The translations under genes and the position numbers were made by a program. From an uncultured Kiritimatiellota bacterium (GTDB lineage: Bacteria > Verrucomicrobiota > Kiritimatiellia > RFP12 > DVOR01), in contig CALXMV010000003.1 of NCBI GenBank assembly GCA_944389565.1, positions 35,455 through 99,454 on the forward strand: a stretch of DNA of 64,000 nt, read 5' to 3'. Under the pieces are notes generated by a model. The model searched no databases, had not been told where the DNA came from, and saw only the letters and a program-made list of their open reading frames with translations. Position 1 is the stretch's first letter; each line of letters begins with the position of its first letter. Below, in pieces: positions 38,284 through 45,624 of this stretch.

Positions 38284-38382
38284 GCGTTTAAACGTACGTC
38301 TAAACGCCCCACCCTTCGCGGACGGATTTGCTATACTTTACGCACTGTTTTCACCCGTGCGTTTAGACGTACGTTTAAACGC
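38284..38382. promoter_or_regulatory. Invertible promoter 3 (facing right)
   Basis: Core sites 38284-38307 and 38359-38382 are perfect inverted copies with 51 bp between them. The central dinucleotide is TA in both, which is self-complementary. The gap contains GGATTTGCTATACTTTACGC with TATACT at 38332-38337, facing the flippase gene at 38397. GTTTTCACCCGTGCGTTTA on its right is shared with switch 1. Inversion would direct transcription to 38213. Confidence 0.88.
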
Positions 38383-38396
38383 CGGGGAAAGGGAGG

Positions 38397-39959
38397 ATGA
38401 TGACGGAGAATCGGCGGATATTCTGGAATGTGGTGGCGACTTACGGGCGGTCGTTGTTCACGATGGGGTGCGGGCTTTTCACGAGCCGTTGGGTGTTGAT
38501 GACATTGGGGGAGGTGGATTATGGGCTCTATGGGGTGGTGGGTGGGCTGACGGTGTGCATCGGCTTCCTGAACGGGTTGCTCTCGAACGCGGTGGGGCGG
38601 TTTTACGCATTCTCGGTGGGGCAGGCGCGGGTGGCGGGGACGCAGGGCGAAGGCTTGGAGGTGTGCCGGCAATGGTTCAACAGCGCGTTGGCGATCCATT
38701 GCGTGGTGCCATTGGCCTTGATGGCGGTGGGGTACCCCATCGGGGAGCACGCGGTGAGGGCGTGGCTGACAATCCCGCCGGAACGCGTGGAGGCATGCGT
38801 GTGGGTCTTCCGGATTGTGTGCGTGACAAGTCTGGTGGGGATGATGAGCGTGCCGTTCCGCGCGATGTACGAGGCAAAGCAATATATCGCGGAGTTGACG
38901 ATTTACAGTTTCGTGACGGCGACGTTGAATGTGTGCGTGCTTTATTACATGGTGTCGCACCCGGGGGATTGGCTGACACGGTATGCGCTGTGGACGGCGG
39001 TGTTGGCCATCGCGCCGATGGTGATCATCGCGGTGAGGGCGGTGTTCATCTTCCCGGAATTGCGGTTTCGACCGGCGTATCTGTGGGATTGGCGACGGAC
39101 ACGGGCGCTCGTGTATTTCGCGGGCGCGGAGTTCTTCGGATGCCTGGGGGTGCTCTTGCGGGGACAGGGGGTGATGATCGTGGTGAACAAGTATTTCGGC
39201 CCGGCGACGAACGCGGCGATGACGGTGGCGACGTCGGTGAGCAACCACTGCAACACGCTGAACGCGTGCCTGCAGGGGGCGTTTTTGCCGGCGATCACGA
39301 ACGCGTGCGGCGCGCGCGATTATGGGCGGATGCTCGCGCTCACCTACCGCACGTGCACGATCGGCTCGCTCTTGGTGCTGCTTTTCGCGTTGCCGTTGGC
39401 GTTGGAAATCGACGAGGTGCTGCGGTTATGGCTGAAGCATCCGCCGGAATATGCCGCAGGGCTGAGTCTCCTCATGTTGGCGACGCTGGTGGTCGATCGC
39501 TTGGGGCGCGGGAGTATGCTCGCGCTGAATGCGAACGGCAAGGTGATGGCGTACCAGTTGGTTTCGGGGACACTTTTGATCCTGACCTTCCCGGCAGCGT
39601 GGCTCTTCGTGGCGCTTGGGTTCGGGGTGTATTCAATCGGGTGGGCGTTCGTGATTTTCATCGCGGCGCACATCCTGAGCGCGATCTGGTTCGCGCGGAA
39701 ACTTGTGCGCTTCTCGTTTCGCCACTGGGTCAGGAGCACGGTGTTGCCGATCGCCATGCTGACGGCGATTTGCGGCGCGGCGGGGACGTTGCCGAGACTG
39801 TGGATGGAGCCGTCTCTGTGGCGCGTGGCGATGACGACGCTGTGTTGCGAGGCGATTTTATTGCCGCTGGCGTGGGGCTTGGTGCTCACTCCCGAGGAAC
39901 GCGCGTTCGTGCGTGAGAAACTCCGCCAAGCATTGGGACGCTTGGCGAAAAAGGAATGA
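38397..39959 (+). CDS. Wzx-like polysaccharide flippase (MOP superfamily), right-hand target of switch 3
   Basis: 520 aa, about 12-14 hydrophobic segments (for example VDYGLYGVVGGLTVCIGFLN, LVSGTLLILTFPAAWLFVAL) with the organisation of O-antigen/PST transporters. The amphipathic N-terminus NVVATYGRSLFTMGCGLFTSRWV and the middle AMTVATSVSNHCNTLNACLQGAF are typical. It should flip lipid-linked repeat units to the periplasm. Two adjacent in-frame ATGs (38397, 38400) follow GGGAGG; the second has the better spacing. Predicted on in this orientation. It ends 3 bp before the convergent esterase gene. Confidence 0.85.
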   Translation: MMTENRRIFWNVVATYGRSLFTMGCGLFTSRWVLMTLGEVDYGLYGVVGGLTVCIGFLNGLLSNAVGRFYAFSVGQARVAGTQGEGLEVCRQWFNSALAIHCVVPLALMAVGYPIGEHAVRAWLTIPPERVEACVWVFRIVCVTSLVGMMSVPFRAMYEAKQYIAELTIYSFVTATLNVCVLYYMVSHPGDWLTRYALWTAVLAIAPMVIIAVRAVFIFPELRFRPAYLWDWRRTRALVYFAGAEFFGCLGVLLRGQGVMIVVNKYFGPATNAAMTVATSVSNHCNTLNACLQGAFLPAITNACGARDYGRMLALTYRTCTIGSLLVLLFALPLALEIDEVLRLWLKHPPEYAAGLSLLMLATLVVDRLGRGSMLALNANGKVMAYQLVSGTLLILTFPAAWLFVALGFGVYSIGWAFVIFIAAHILSAIWFARKLVRFSFRHWVRSTVLPIAMLTAICGAAGTLPRLWMEPSLWRVAMTTLCCEAILLPLAWGLVLTPEERAFVREKLRQALGRLAKKE

Positions 39960-39962
39960 ATG

Positions 39963-41000
39963 TCAGCGGATGTTGGCGTGGGCGAGGCGGGCACGGAGCC
40001 AGCGCACCGAGACGTCGAGGGCGACTCGCTGGGATGCGGGGAGCTGGGGGAAGGAGAGGAAACCATGGAGCGCGCCGGTGACGAGGAAACGGGCGTCCTC
40101 GGCGCGGCCAAGGGTGGCGAGACGTTCGTGGAGGAGGCGGGATTGGCCGGCGAGGAGGTCGCATTCGGCGGCGACGGTGAGGATGGGGGGGAGGGTGCGC
40201 AGGGAGGCATCGCCGGCCAGAAGGGGTGAGGCGATGGGGTTGGAGCGGGCGGTGGCGGCATCCACGTAAACGCGGGCGAAGGCCTCGGTGAGGGAAGCGG
40301 TGAGGAGGATGACATCCTGGTAGGCACGGTATTCGGGGGTGCCGTCCGGATAAAGGGCGAGGACGGGGTAATAGAGGATGAGGCCGTCGGCGACGCCCGG
40401 GGCGACAAGGGCGGCGACAATCGCGAGGTTGCCGCCGGCGGAGTCGCCGGAGATGAAGAGGGGACGATCGGCGAAACGGGCACGGAGTGCCTTGACGTGG
40501 TCGCTCACCACGCGGGGGGCGACGGGGAAGGCATTCTCCGGGGCGAGGGGGTAGTCGAGCGACCAGACCTCGACGGCGGCCTTCTCGGCGAGCGCGGCGC
40601 AGAAGGCCTCGTTCGTGCGGGGGCCGCCGACGGCCCATCCGCCGCCATGGAGGTAAACGAGCGTGGCCTTGGGTTTGCCAGCGGGGGCATAGACGGCCCA
40701 AGGTCCCTCCTCGCGGAGGGTGACCTTGCCTTTGTGCGCGGCGTTGAAGGCGGTGGCGTCGCCCTGCGGGCCGGCGACGGCCTCGCGCCAAGCGGTGAGG
40801 GCGGCGGTGTCGCCGGCGCGGGCGGCATGGAGCGCATCCACGTGCGCTTGGTCCGCGGCGCGGCGGGGTTCGTAATAGGCCACGAGGGCCGCGCTCTCGT
40901 CCGAGAAGGGCGCACGCTCAGCGGCGCATCCCGCGCCGAGCATCACCAGGATCGCCAAGGCGCCGATTGCGCCAAACCGTAACACGTTGCCTTTTGCCAT
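39963..41000 (-). CDS. Alpha/beta-hydrolase esterase lipoprotein (HSL/BD-FAE type)
   Basis: 345 aa. MAKGNVLRFGAIGALAILV followed by LGAGC is a lipoprotein signal peptide with the lipobox Cys near residue 25. The hydrolase domain has oxyanion motif HGGGWAVG, nucleophile GDSAGGN, acid Asp in AAECDLLAGQS and His in GALHGFLSF, a full hormone-sensitive-lipase-like set. Likely an esterase acting in the envelope; deacylation of polysaccharide is possible but only suggested by position. A TAAAAT hexamer at 41058-41053 may be its -10. Confidence 0.8.
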   Translation of the reverse strand: MAKGNVLRFGAIGALAILVMLGAGCAAERAPFSDESAALVAYYEPRRAADQAHVDALHAARAGDTAALTAWREAVAGPQGDATAFNAAHKGKVTLREEGPWAVYAPAGKPKATLVYLHGGGWAVGGPRTNEAFCAALAEKAAVEVWSLDYPLAPENAFPVAPRVVSDHVKALRARFADRPLFISGDSAGGNLAIVAALVAPGVADGLILYYPVLALYPDGTPEYRAYQDVILLTASLTEAFARVYVDAATARSNPIASPLLAGDASLRTLPPILTVAAECDLLAGQSRLLHERLATLGRAEDARFLVTGALHGFLSFPQLPASQRVALDVSVRWLRARLAHANIR

Positions 41001-41123
41001 CGCCGAGACTCCTTGGAAACACGCAGACGGCATCTCGCGCCTGCGTGTCTTTATTTTACATCATTTCGACCCGCCGGTGACGAATTATTTTCGCGCCGAC
41101 GCGACCTCGCGGAAGGGGGTGGG

Positions 41124-42644
41124 TCACGAGTCGACGAAGAGCTCGGCGGTGGCGAAGAGGGGGTCGTTGGTGGCGCGGATGCCGAGGCGGCGGAGGCCGG
41201 CCTCGTCGCCGGGGGTGAGCATGTGGGAGAGGTGCATCTCGCAGTCGCGCAGGTCGGCGAGGCATTCGAGGGCGGCCTTGGCGGCGGGGTCGGTGGCGGC
41301 GCAGATGGCGAGGGAGACGAGGGTCTCGTCGAGGTTGAGGGAGCCGTATTTGCCTTTGAGGATGCCCTGTTTCATGTGGGTGACGGAGGCGATGGTGGCG
41401 GGGGCGAGGAGGTGGCGGTCCTGTGGGATGCGGGCGAGGCGCTTGACGGCGTTGAGGACGGTGGCGGCGGCGGCGTGGAGGTGTGGGGAGTTCTTGCCTT
41501 GGACGATGGAGCCGTCGGGCAGTTCGAGTGCCGCGCCGCAGGCGACGCCTTCGAGGGTGTGGGTGAGGGAGGCGTCGTGGGCGGCTTGGCGGGCGGGGAC
41601 GACGACGGGGCGGTCCTCGGGGGCGAGCCGGAGCTGGTGCATGAGGCGCTCGACGATCTCGACGGGGTGTTTGTCGGCGGAGCCTTTGGCGACGGCGTCG
41701 GAGAGGTGGCGGAAGTAGCGGCGGATGACCTCCTGGCGGGCGGCGTCCTGGCAGGCGTCGTCGTCGACGATGCCGGCGGAGATGCGGTTGACGCCCATGT
41801 CGGTGGGGCTTTTGTAGGGGCATTGGCCGGAGGCGTCGAGGCGGGTCCAGATCTCGCGGAGGATGGGGAAGGCGTCGACGTCGCGGTTGTAATTGACGGC
41901 GATTTTGCCGTAGGCCTCGAGGTGGAAGGGGTCGATCATGTTGATGTCGCCGAGGTCGGCGGTGGCGGCCTCGTAGGCGAGATTGACCGGGTGCTTGAGG
42001 GGGAGGTCCCAGACGGGGAAGGTCTCAAACTTGGCGTAGCCGGCGGGGCGGCCGGCCATGCGGTCGTGGTAGAGCATGGTGAGACAGGTGGCGAGCTTGC
42101 CGGAGCCGGGGCCGGGGCCGGTGACGACGACGATGGGGCGGGTGGTCTCGACGTAGGCGTTGGCGCCGTAGCCCTGGGGGGAGACGACAAGGTCGAGGTT
42201 GGAGGGGTAGCCGGGGACGGCGCGATGGAGCGTGACGGTGATGCCGCGGGTCTCAAGTTTGTTGCGGAACAGGAGCGCGGCGGGCTGACCGTCGAAACGG
42301 GTGATGACCACGGCGCAGACGTGGATGCCCCAGGCGCGGAGGGAGTCGATGAGCTTGAGGGCGTCGTCGTCGTAGGAGATGCCGAAGTCCGCGCGCATTT
42401 TCTTGCGCTCGATGTCCTCGGCGTAGACGCAGAGGATGATCTCGGCCTTGTCGCCGAGGGAGCGGAGGAGGCGGAGTTTGGCGTTGGGGTCGTAACCGGG
42501 GAGGACGCGGGCGGCGTGATAGTCGAACATCAGTTTGCCGCCGAATTCGAGGTAGAGTTTGTTGCCGAAGGCTTCCGCGCGCTGCATGAGGCCCTCGGCC
42601 TGCTGGCGCAGGTAGGCCTCGTTGTCGAATCCGATTTTCCTCAT
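41124..42644 (-). CDS. DUF1846/UPF0371 family protein
   Basis: 506 aa, the usual size for this family. MRKIGFDNEAYLRQQAEG, LYLEFGGKLMFDYHAARVLPG, DFGISYDDDALKLID, VVVTGPGPGSGKLATCL (P-loop-like), FETFPVWDLPLKHPVNLAYEAATADL, and DMGVNRISAGIVDD are strongly conserved in UPF0371 proteins. Structures exist for relatives but no activity is established to my knowledge. The ATG at 42644 is the family start. The leader holds a 7-bp hairpin (GCGACCC/GGGTCGC, 42662-42680). Confidence 0.9.
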   Translation of the reverse strand: MRKIGFDNEAYLRQQAEGLMQRAEAFGNKLYLEFGGKLMFDYHAARVLPGYDPNAKLRLLRSLGDKAEIILCVYAEDIERKKMRADFGISYDDDALKLIDSLRAWGIHVCAVVITRFDGQPAALLFRNKLETRGITVTLHRAVPGYPSNLDLVVSPQGYGANAYVETTRPIVVVTGPGPGSGKLATCLTMLYHDRMAGRPAGYAKFETFPVWDLPLKHPVNLAYEAATADLGDINMIDPFHLEAYGKIAVNYNRDVDAFPILREIWTRLDASGQCPYKSPTDMGVNRISAGIVDDDACQDAARQEVIRRYFRHLSDAVAKGSADKHPVEIVERLMHQLRLAPEDRPVVVPARQAAHDASLTHTLEGVACGAALELPDGSIVQGKNSPHLHAAAATVLNAVKRLARIPQDRHLLAPATIASVTHMKQGILKGKYGSLNLDETLVSLAICAATDPAAKAALECLADLRDCEMHLSHMLTPGDEAGLRRLGIRATNDPLFATAELFVDS

Positions 42645-42690
42645 GGGGTCACTCCGTGATGGCGACCCGACGGGGTCGCAACGGGATGCC

Positions 42691-42696
42691 ATTTTA
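42691..42696 (-). promoter_or_regulatory. -10 element of the DUF1846 gene
   Basis: Minus-strand TTTTTGCTAAAATGGC gives an extended -10 TGCTAAAAT about 47 nt before the ATG. Confidence 0.5.
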
Positions 42697-42785
42697 GCAA
42701 AAAGCGTGCCGCGCGGGAAAGGAAATCGCGCCGGCCGCGATCCTGTGGGCGGGTGAGAGGCGGTCGCGGCGGTGCCCCAAGGGAA

Positions 42786-43166
42786 TCAGCGGCGGAGGTG
42801 CTCGCGTTCCCAGGCGAGGCAGCGGCGGTCGTAATCGGCGATTTTGCCGTCGAGCTTGGCGAGGGTCTCTTGGAGGGTGTGCAGGCGTTCGGCGAGTCTG
42901 GTGCGTTCGCGGGCCAAAATCTCCTTGCGCTCGCGGAGCGTGGAGTCGCCCTTCCGGACAAGGCTGACGTAGCGGGAGAGTGCGCCGATGGGCAGCCCGG
43001 CGGCGCGCATGCATTGGGCGAAGCGGATCCAATCGAGGTCTTGCTCGGAGTAGTCGCGGATGCCGCTGGGGGTGCGGCGGATGGGCGGCAGCAGCCCCTC
43101 GCGTTCGTAGTAGCGGAGCGTGTCGGCGGAGATGGCACACAGTTTGCAGACTTCGGCGATGGTCAT
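42786..43166 (-). CDS. MerR-family transcriptional regulator
   Basis: 126 aa. An N-terminal winged helix MTIAEVCKLCAISADTLRYYEREGLLPPIRRTPSG with IRDYSEQDLDWIRFAQCMRAAGLPIGAL, followed by a coiled coil (RKEILARERTRLAERLHTLQETL). The C-terminus has a single Cys (YDRRCLAWERE) and no metal-binding loop, so a small-molecule or aldehyde-type effector (AdhR/NmlR-like) is likelier than mercury. Divergent from the U32 gene. Confidence 0.88.
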   Translation of the reverse strand: MTIAEVCKLCAISADTLRYYEREGLLPPIRRTPSGIRDYSEQDLDWIRFAQCMRAAGLPIGALSRYVSLVRKGDSTLRERKEILARERTRLAERLHTLQETLAKLDGKIADYDRRCLAWEREHLRR

Positions 43167-43203
43167 GGCGGCGTTCCCTTGCGTTCATCATTGTTTCGGC
43201 CGC

Positions 43204-43209
43204 ACTATA
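43204..43209 (-). promoter_or_regulatory. -10 element of the merR-type gene
   Basis: Minus-strand GATGTTATAGTGCGG has TATAGT about 37 nt before the ATG at 43166. MerR proteins often autoregulate, but I see no clear dyad between suboptimally spaced -35/-10 elements. Confidence 0.4.
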
Positions 43210-43256
43210 ACATCTGGCGTGCGCTCCAAGTCAAGCCTTTTCGCGGGAAACTTTGG

Positions 43257-43262
43257 TAGAAT
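43257..43262 (+). promoter_or_regulatory. -10 element, U32 peptidase gene (leaderless spacing)
   Basis: TTTGGTAGAATGGGCGCATG places TAGAAT exactly 6 nt before the ATG at 43269. There is no Shine-Dalgarno after the expected start of transcription. Confidence 0.55.
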
Positions 43263-43268
43263 GGGCGC

Positions 43269-45620
43269 ATGAAGACCGAGACGAGGGGCCCAGTGCCCGA
43301 ATTGCTTGCGCCGGCGGGTTCCTTCGAGGCCGCGCTGGCGGCCTTCGCCTACGGGGCGGATGCCGTCTATCTGGGGTTGAGCCGCTTCTCCGCGCGGGCG
43401 GACGCGGCGAACTTCTCCGAGGAGGCGTTGCGGCAGGTCGTCGCCTACGCCCGGAACCAGGCGCGGCCGCGCAAGATCTACGTGACGCTCAACACGCTGC
43501 TCGAGAGCCACGAGTTGCCGGCGCTGCGCGACGATCTGGCGCTCTTGGAGGCGCTTGGGGCGGATGGGGCGATTGTGCAGGATCTGGGGCTCGCGGCGAT
43601 GATCCGGCGCGACTTCCCACGTCTGCCGCTCCATGCCTCGACGCAGTTGGCGTGCACGTCGGCGGCGGGGGCGCGGGCGTTGCGGGAGCTGGGCTTCGTG
43701 CGCGTGGTGACGGCGCGGGAGCTGGGGCTGCGCGAGGCGGCGGAGATCGGGCGGGAGGCGGGGGTCGAGATCGAGGTCTTCGTGCACGGCGCGCTGTGCT
43801 ACAGCCTGAGCGGGCTCTGCCTCTTCTCCTCGCTCACCACGGGGCGCAGCGGGAACCGCGGGCGGTGCGCCTATTGCTGCAGGCAACCCTTCCGCCCCGA
43901 GGGCGGGGAGCCCTGCCATCCCTTCTCCATGCGCGACCTGGCGTTGCTCGACGCCGCGGCGACCCTGCGCGCCCTCCCCTTGGCCTCGCTCAAAATCGAG
44001 GGCCGCATGAAAAACCCGCTTTACGTCGCGGCGGTGACCGACCTCTACCGCCACGCGCTCGACGGCGACCTCCCGCCCGAGGCGCTCAGGGCCAAGGCCG
44101 ACGACCTGCGCACCATCTTTTCCCGCCCCTGGACGCCGCTTTACGCGCTCGACCCGCACACCCCCGCGGACCGCGTCATCGACGCGCGGAGCGTCGGCCA
44201 CCGCGGCCTCCCCGTCGGCAAGGCGTTGCGCGTGACGCGCGACGCCGAGGGGCGTTGGCTCGCCTTCGACACCGCCCGCCCGTTGGAGCGGCACGACGGC
44301 CTGCAGATCGACCTGCCCGGGCGCCCCGTCGGCTTCGCGGTCGACCGTCTGCGCGACGCCCGCACGAAACGCCCCTGCGTCACCTGCCCGGCCGGGAGCC
44401 GGGTGGAGACGCTTCTGCCGCGCGAGGTCGGCGACATCCCCCGCGGGGCCGTCATCTGCCACGCGGCCTCCCAGGCGGTGCGGCGGGCCTTCCGCGTGCC
44501 CAGGCCCCGCGCGGCGGAACTGCGCCTGCCCCGCCCCGCCGACCTCACGCTGACCCTCGCCCCCGACGCGCTGACCCTCGCGGGCGGCGGGCATACCGTC
44601 ACCCTCCCCGCCGCCCTCGCCCCCGCGCAACACCCCGAACGTTCCCGCCCCGCCATCGAACGCCACCTCGCGCGCCTCGGCGACGACGGATTCTTCCTCC
44701 GTTCGCTCGCCGTGGAGGATCGCGGCCTCTTCGCCCCGCCCTCCCTGCTCAACGAGGCCCGCCGCCGCTGGGCCGCGCTCGCCGCCGAGCAACCGTCCGC
44801 GCCCCGCGTGACGGCCCCGCCGGCCGAGACGCCGCCGCCCACGCGCCGACCGGCCGAGACGCCCCGGTGGACGGTCAAGGTCGCGGCCTGCCAGACGCCG
44901 GAAGCATTGGGCGGCGCGATGCCGGACGAGGTCGTCGTGGCGCTCGCCGCCGGCGACGCGCCCGAACGGCTGGCCCCATGGCTGGACGCCCTCCCCCGCG
45001 AACGTCTCCGCGTGGCGTTGCCCGTGGCGCTGCGCGATGCCGAGCTGGGGCCGATGGCCGCCTGCGTGGGCGCGCTCGCGGACCGCGGCTTCCGCCGGTT
45101 CGAATGCGCCGACCTCGCCACCTGGCGCCTGCTCGCCGACCTGCAGCCAGCCTGCGACGCCTTCGACGTCACGGCGGATTGGACGTGGTACGCCGCAAAC
45201 GCCGCGGCCGTCCGCCTTCAGGGCGCGTTCGGGCTCACCGCGGCCGTCACCGGCCCCGAGGCCAACCTGCCCAACCTGCTCACCCTGCCCGACGACCCGC
45301 CGCGCGAGGTGCTCGTGGCCGCCTTCGTCCCGCTCTTCATCGCCTGCACGCCGCCTTTGCTCCCCCACCCCGAGGGCGCCCGCCTCACCGACCGGAACGG
45401 CGCGCGCCTGCGCGTCGTCCGCCGGGGGAGGCTCTGGTGCACCTTCGACGAACGCCCCTGGAGCGCCGCGGGCCATCTGCCCGACCTCCTCCGCGCGGGT
45501 TTCGGACGGTTGCGCGTCGACCTCTCCTGGGCCGGGCCGGCCCTGCCGCTCCCCACCTGGCGCGACCTGCTCGACGCGGCCGAGACGCTCCCCGCCCATT
45601 TCGCCACGCATCGCCTCTGA
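43269..45620 (+). CDS. Peptidase U32 family protein, RlhA-like (23S rRNA C2501 hydroxylation)
   Basis: 783 aa. The N-terminal U32 domain has ELLAPAGSFEAALAAFAYGADAVYLG, YVTLNTLL, IVQDLGL, LHASTQLACTS and the signature VFVHGALCYSLSGLCLFSS with cysteines continuing in GRCAYCCRQPF, then SLKIEGRMKNP. The following 350 residues match the collagenase-like C-terminal region (DUF3656 type) of long U32 proteins such as E. coli RlhA. A role in rRNA or tRNA hydroxylation is inferred from that family; ordinary protease activity is doubtful. Confidence 0.85.
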   Translation: MKTETRGPVPELLAPAGSFEAALAAFAYGADAVYLGLSRFSARADAANFSEEALRQVVAYARNQARPRKIYVTLNTLLESHELPALRDDLALLEALGADGAIVQDLGLAAMIRRDFPRLPLHASTQLACTSAAGARALRELGFVRVVTARELGLREAAEIGREAGVEIEVFVHGALCYSLSGLCLFSSLTTGRSGNRGRCAYCCRQPFRPEGGEPCHPFSMRDLALLDAAATLRALPLASLKIEGRMKNPLYVAAVTDLYRHALDGDLPPEALRAKADDLRTIFSRPWTPLYALDPHTPADRVIDARSVGHRGLPVGKALRVTRDAEGRWLAFDTARPLERHDGLQIDLPGRPVGFAVDRLRDARTKRPCVTCPAGSRVETLLPREVGDIPRGAVICHAASQAVRRAFRVPRPRAAELRLPRPADLTLTLAPDALTLAGGGHTVTLPAALAPAQHPERSRPAIERHLARLGDDGFFLRSLAVEDRGLFAPPSLLNEARRRWAALAAEQPSAPRVTAPPAETPPPTRRPAETPRWTVKVAACQTPEALGGAMPDEVVVALAAGDAPERLAPWLDALPRERLRVALPVALRDAELGPMAACVGALADRGFRRFECADLATWRLLADLQPACDAFDVTADWTWYAANAAAVRLQGAFGLTAAVTGPEANLPNLLTLPDDPPREVLVAAFVPLFIACTPPLLPHPEGARLTDRNGARLRVVRRGRLWCTFDERPWSAAGHLPDLLRAGFGRLRVDLSWAGPALPLPTWRDLLDAAETLPAHFATHRL

Positions 45621-45624
45621 CGCC

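Noticed and set aside
33614..38382. CRISPR-like interpretation of the repeated palindromes
   Set aside because: The copies come in inverted pairs around promoters with constant spacing, not as direct repeats with unique spacers; no cas genes are present.
38279..39916. Plus-strand frame of 545 codons overlapping the flippase in another frame
   Set aside because: Gly/Val/Arg-rich shadow that begins inside the recombination site; the flippase frame has clear membrane segments.
24655..40000. A recombinase gene for the switches inside the polysaccharide region
   Set aside because: I checked every gene here for serine or tyrosine recombinase features and found none; the enzyme must be encoded elsewhere.
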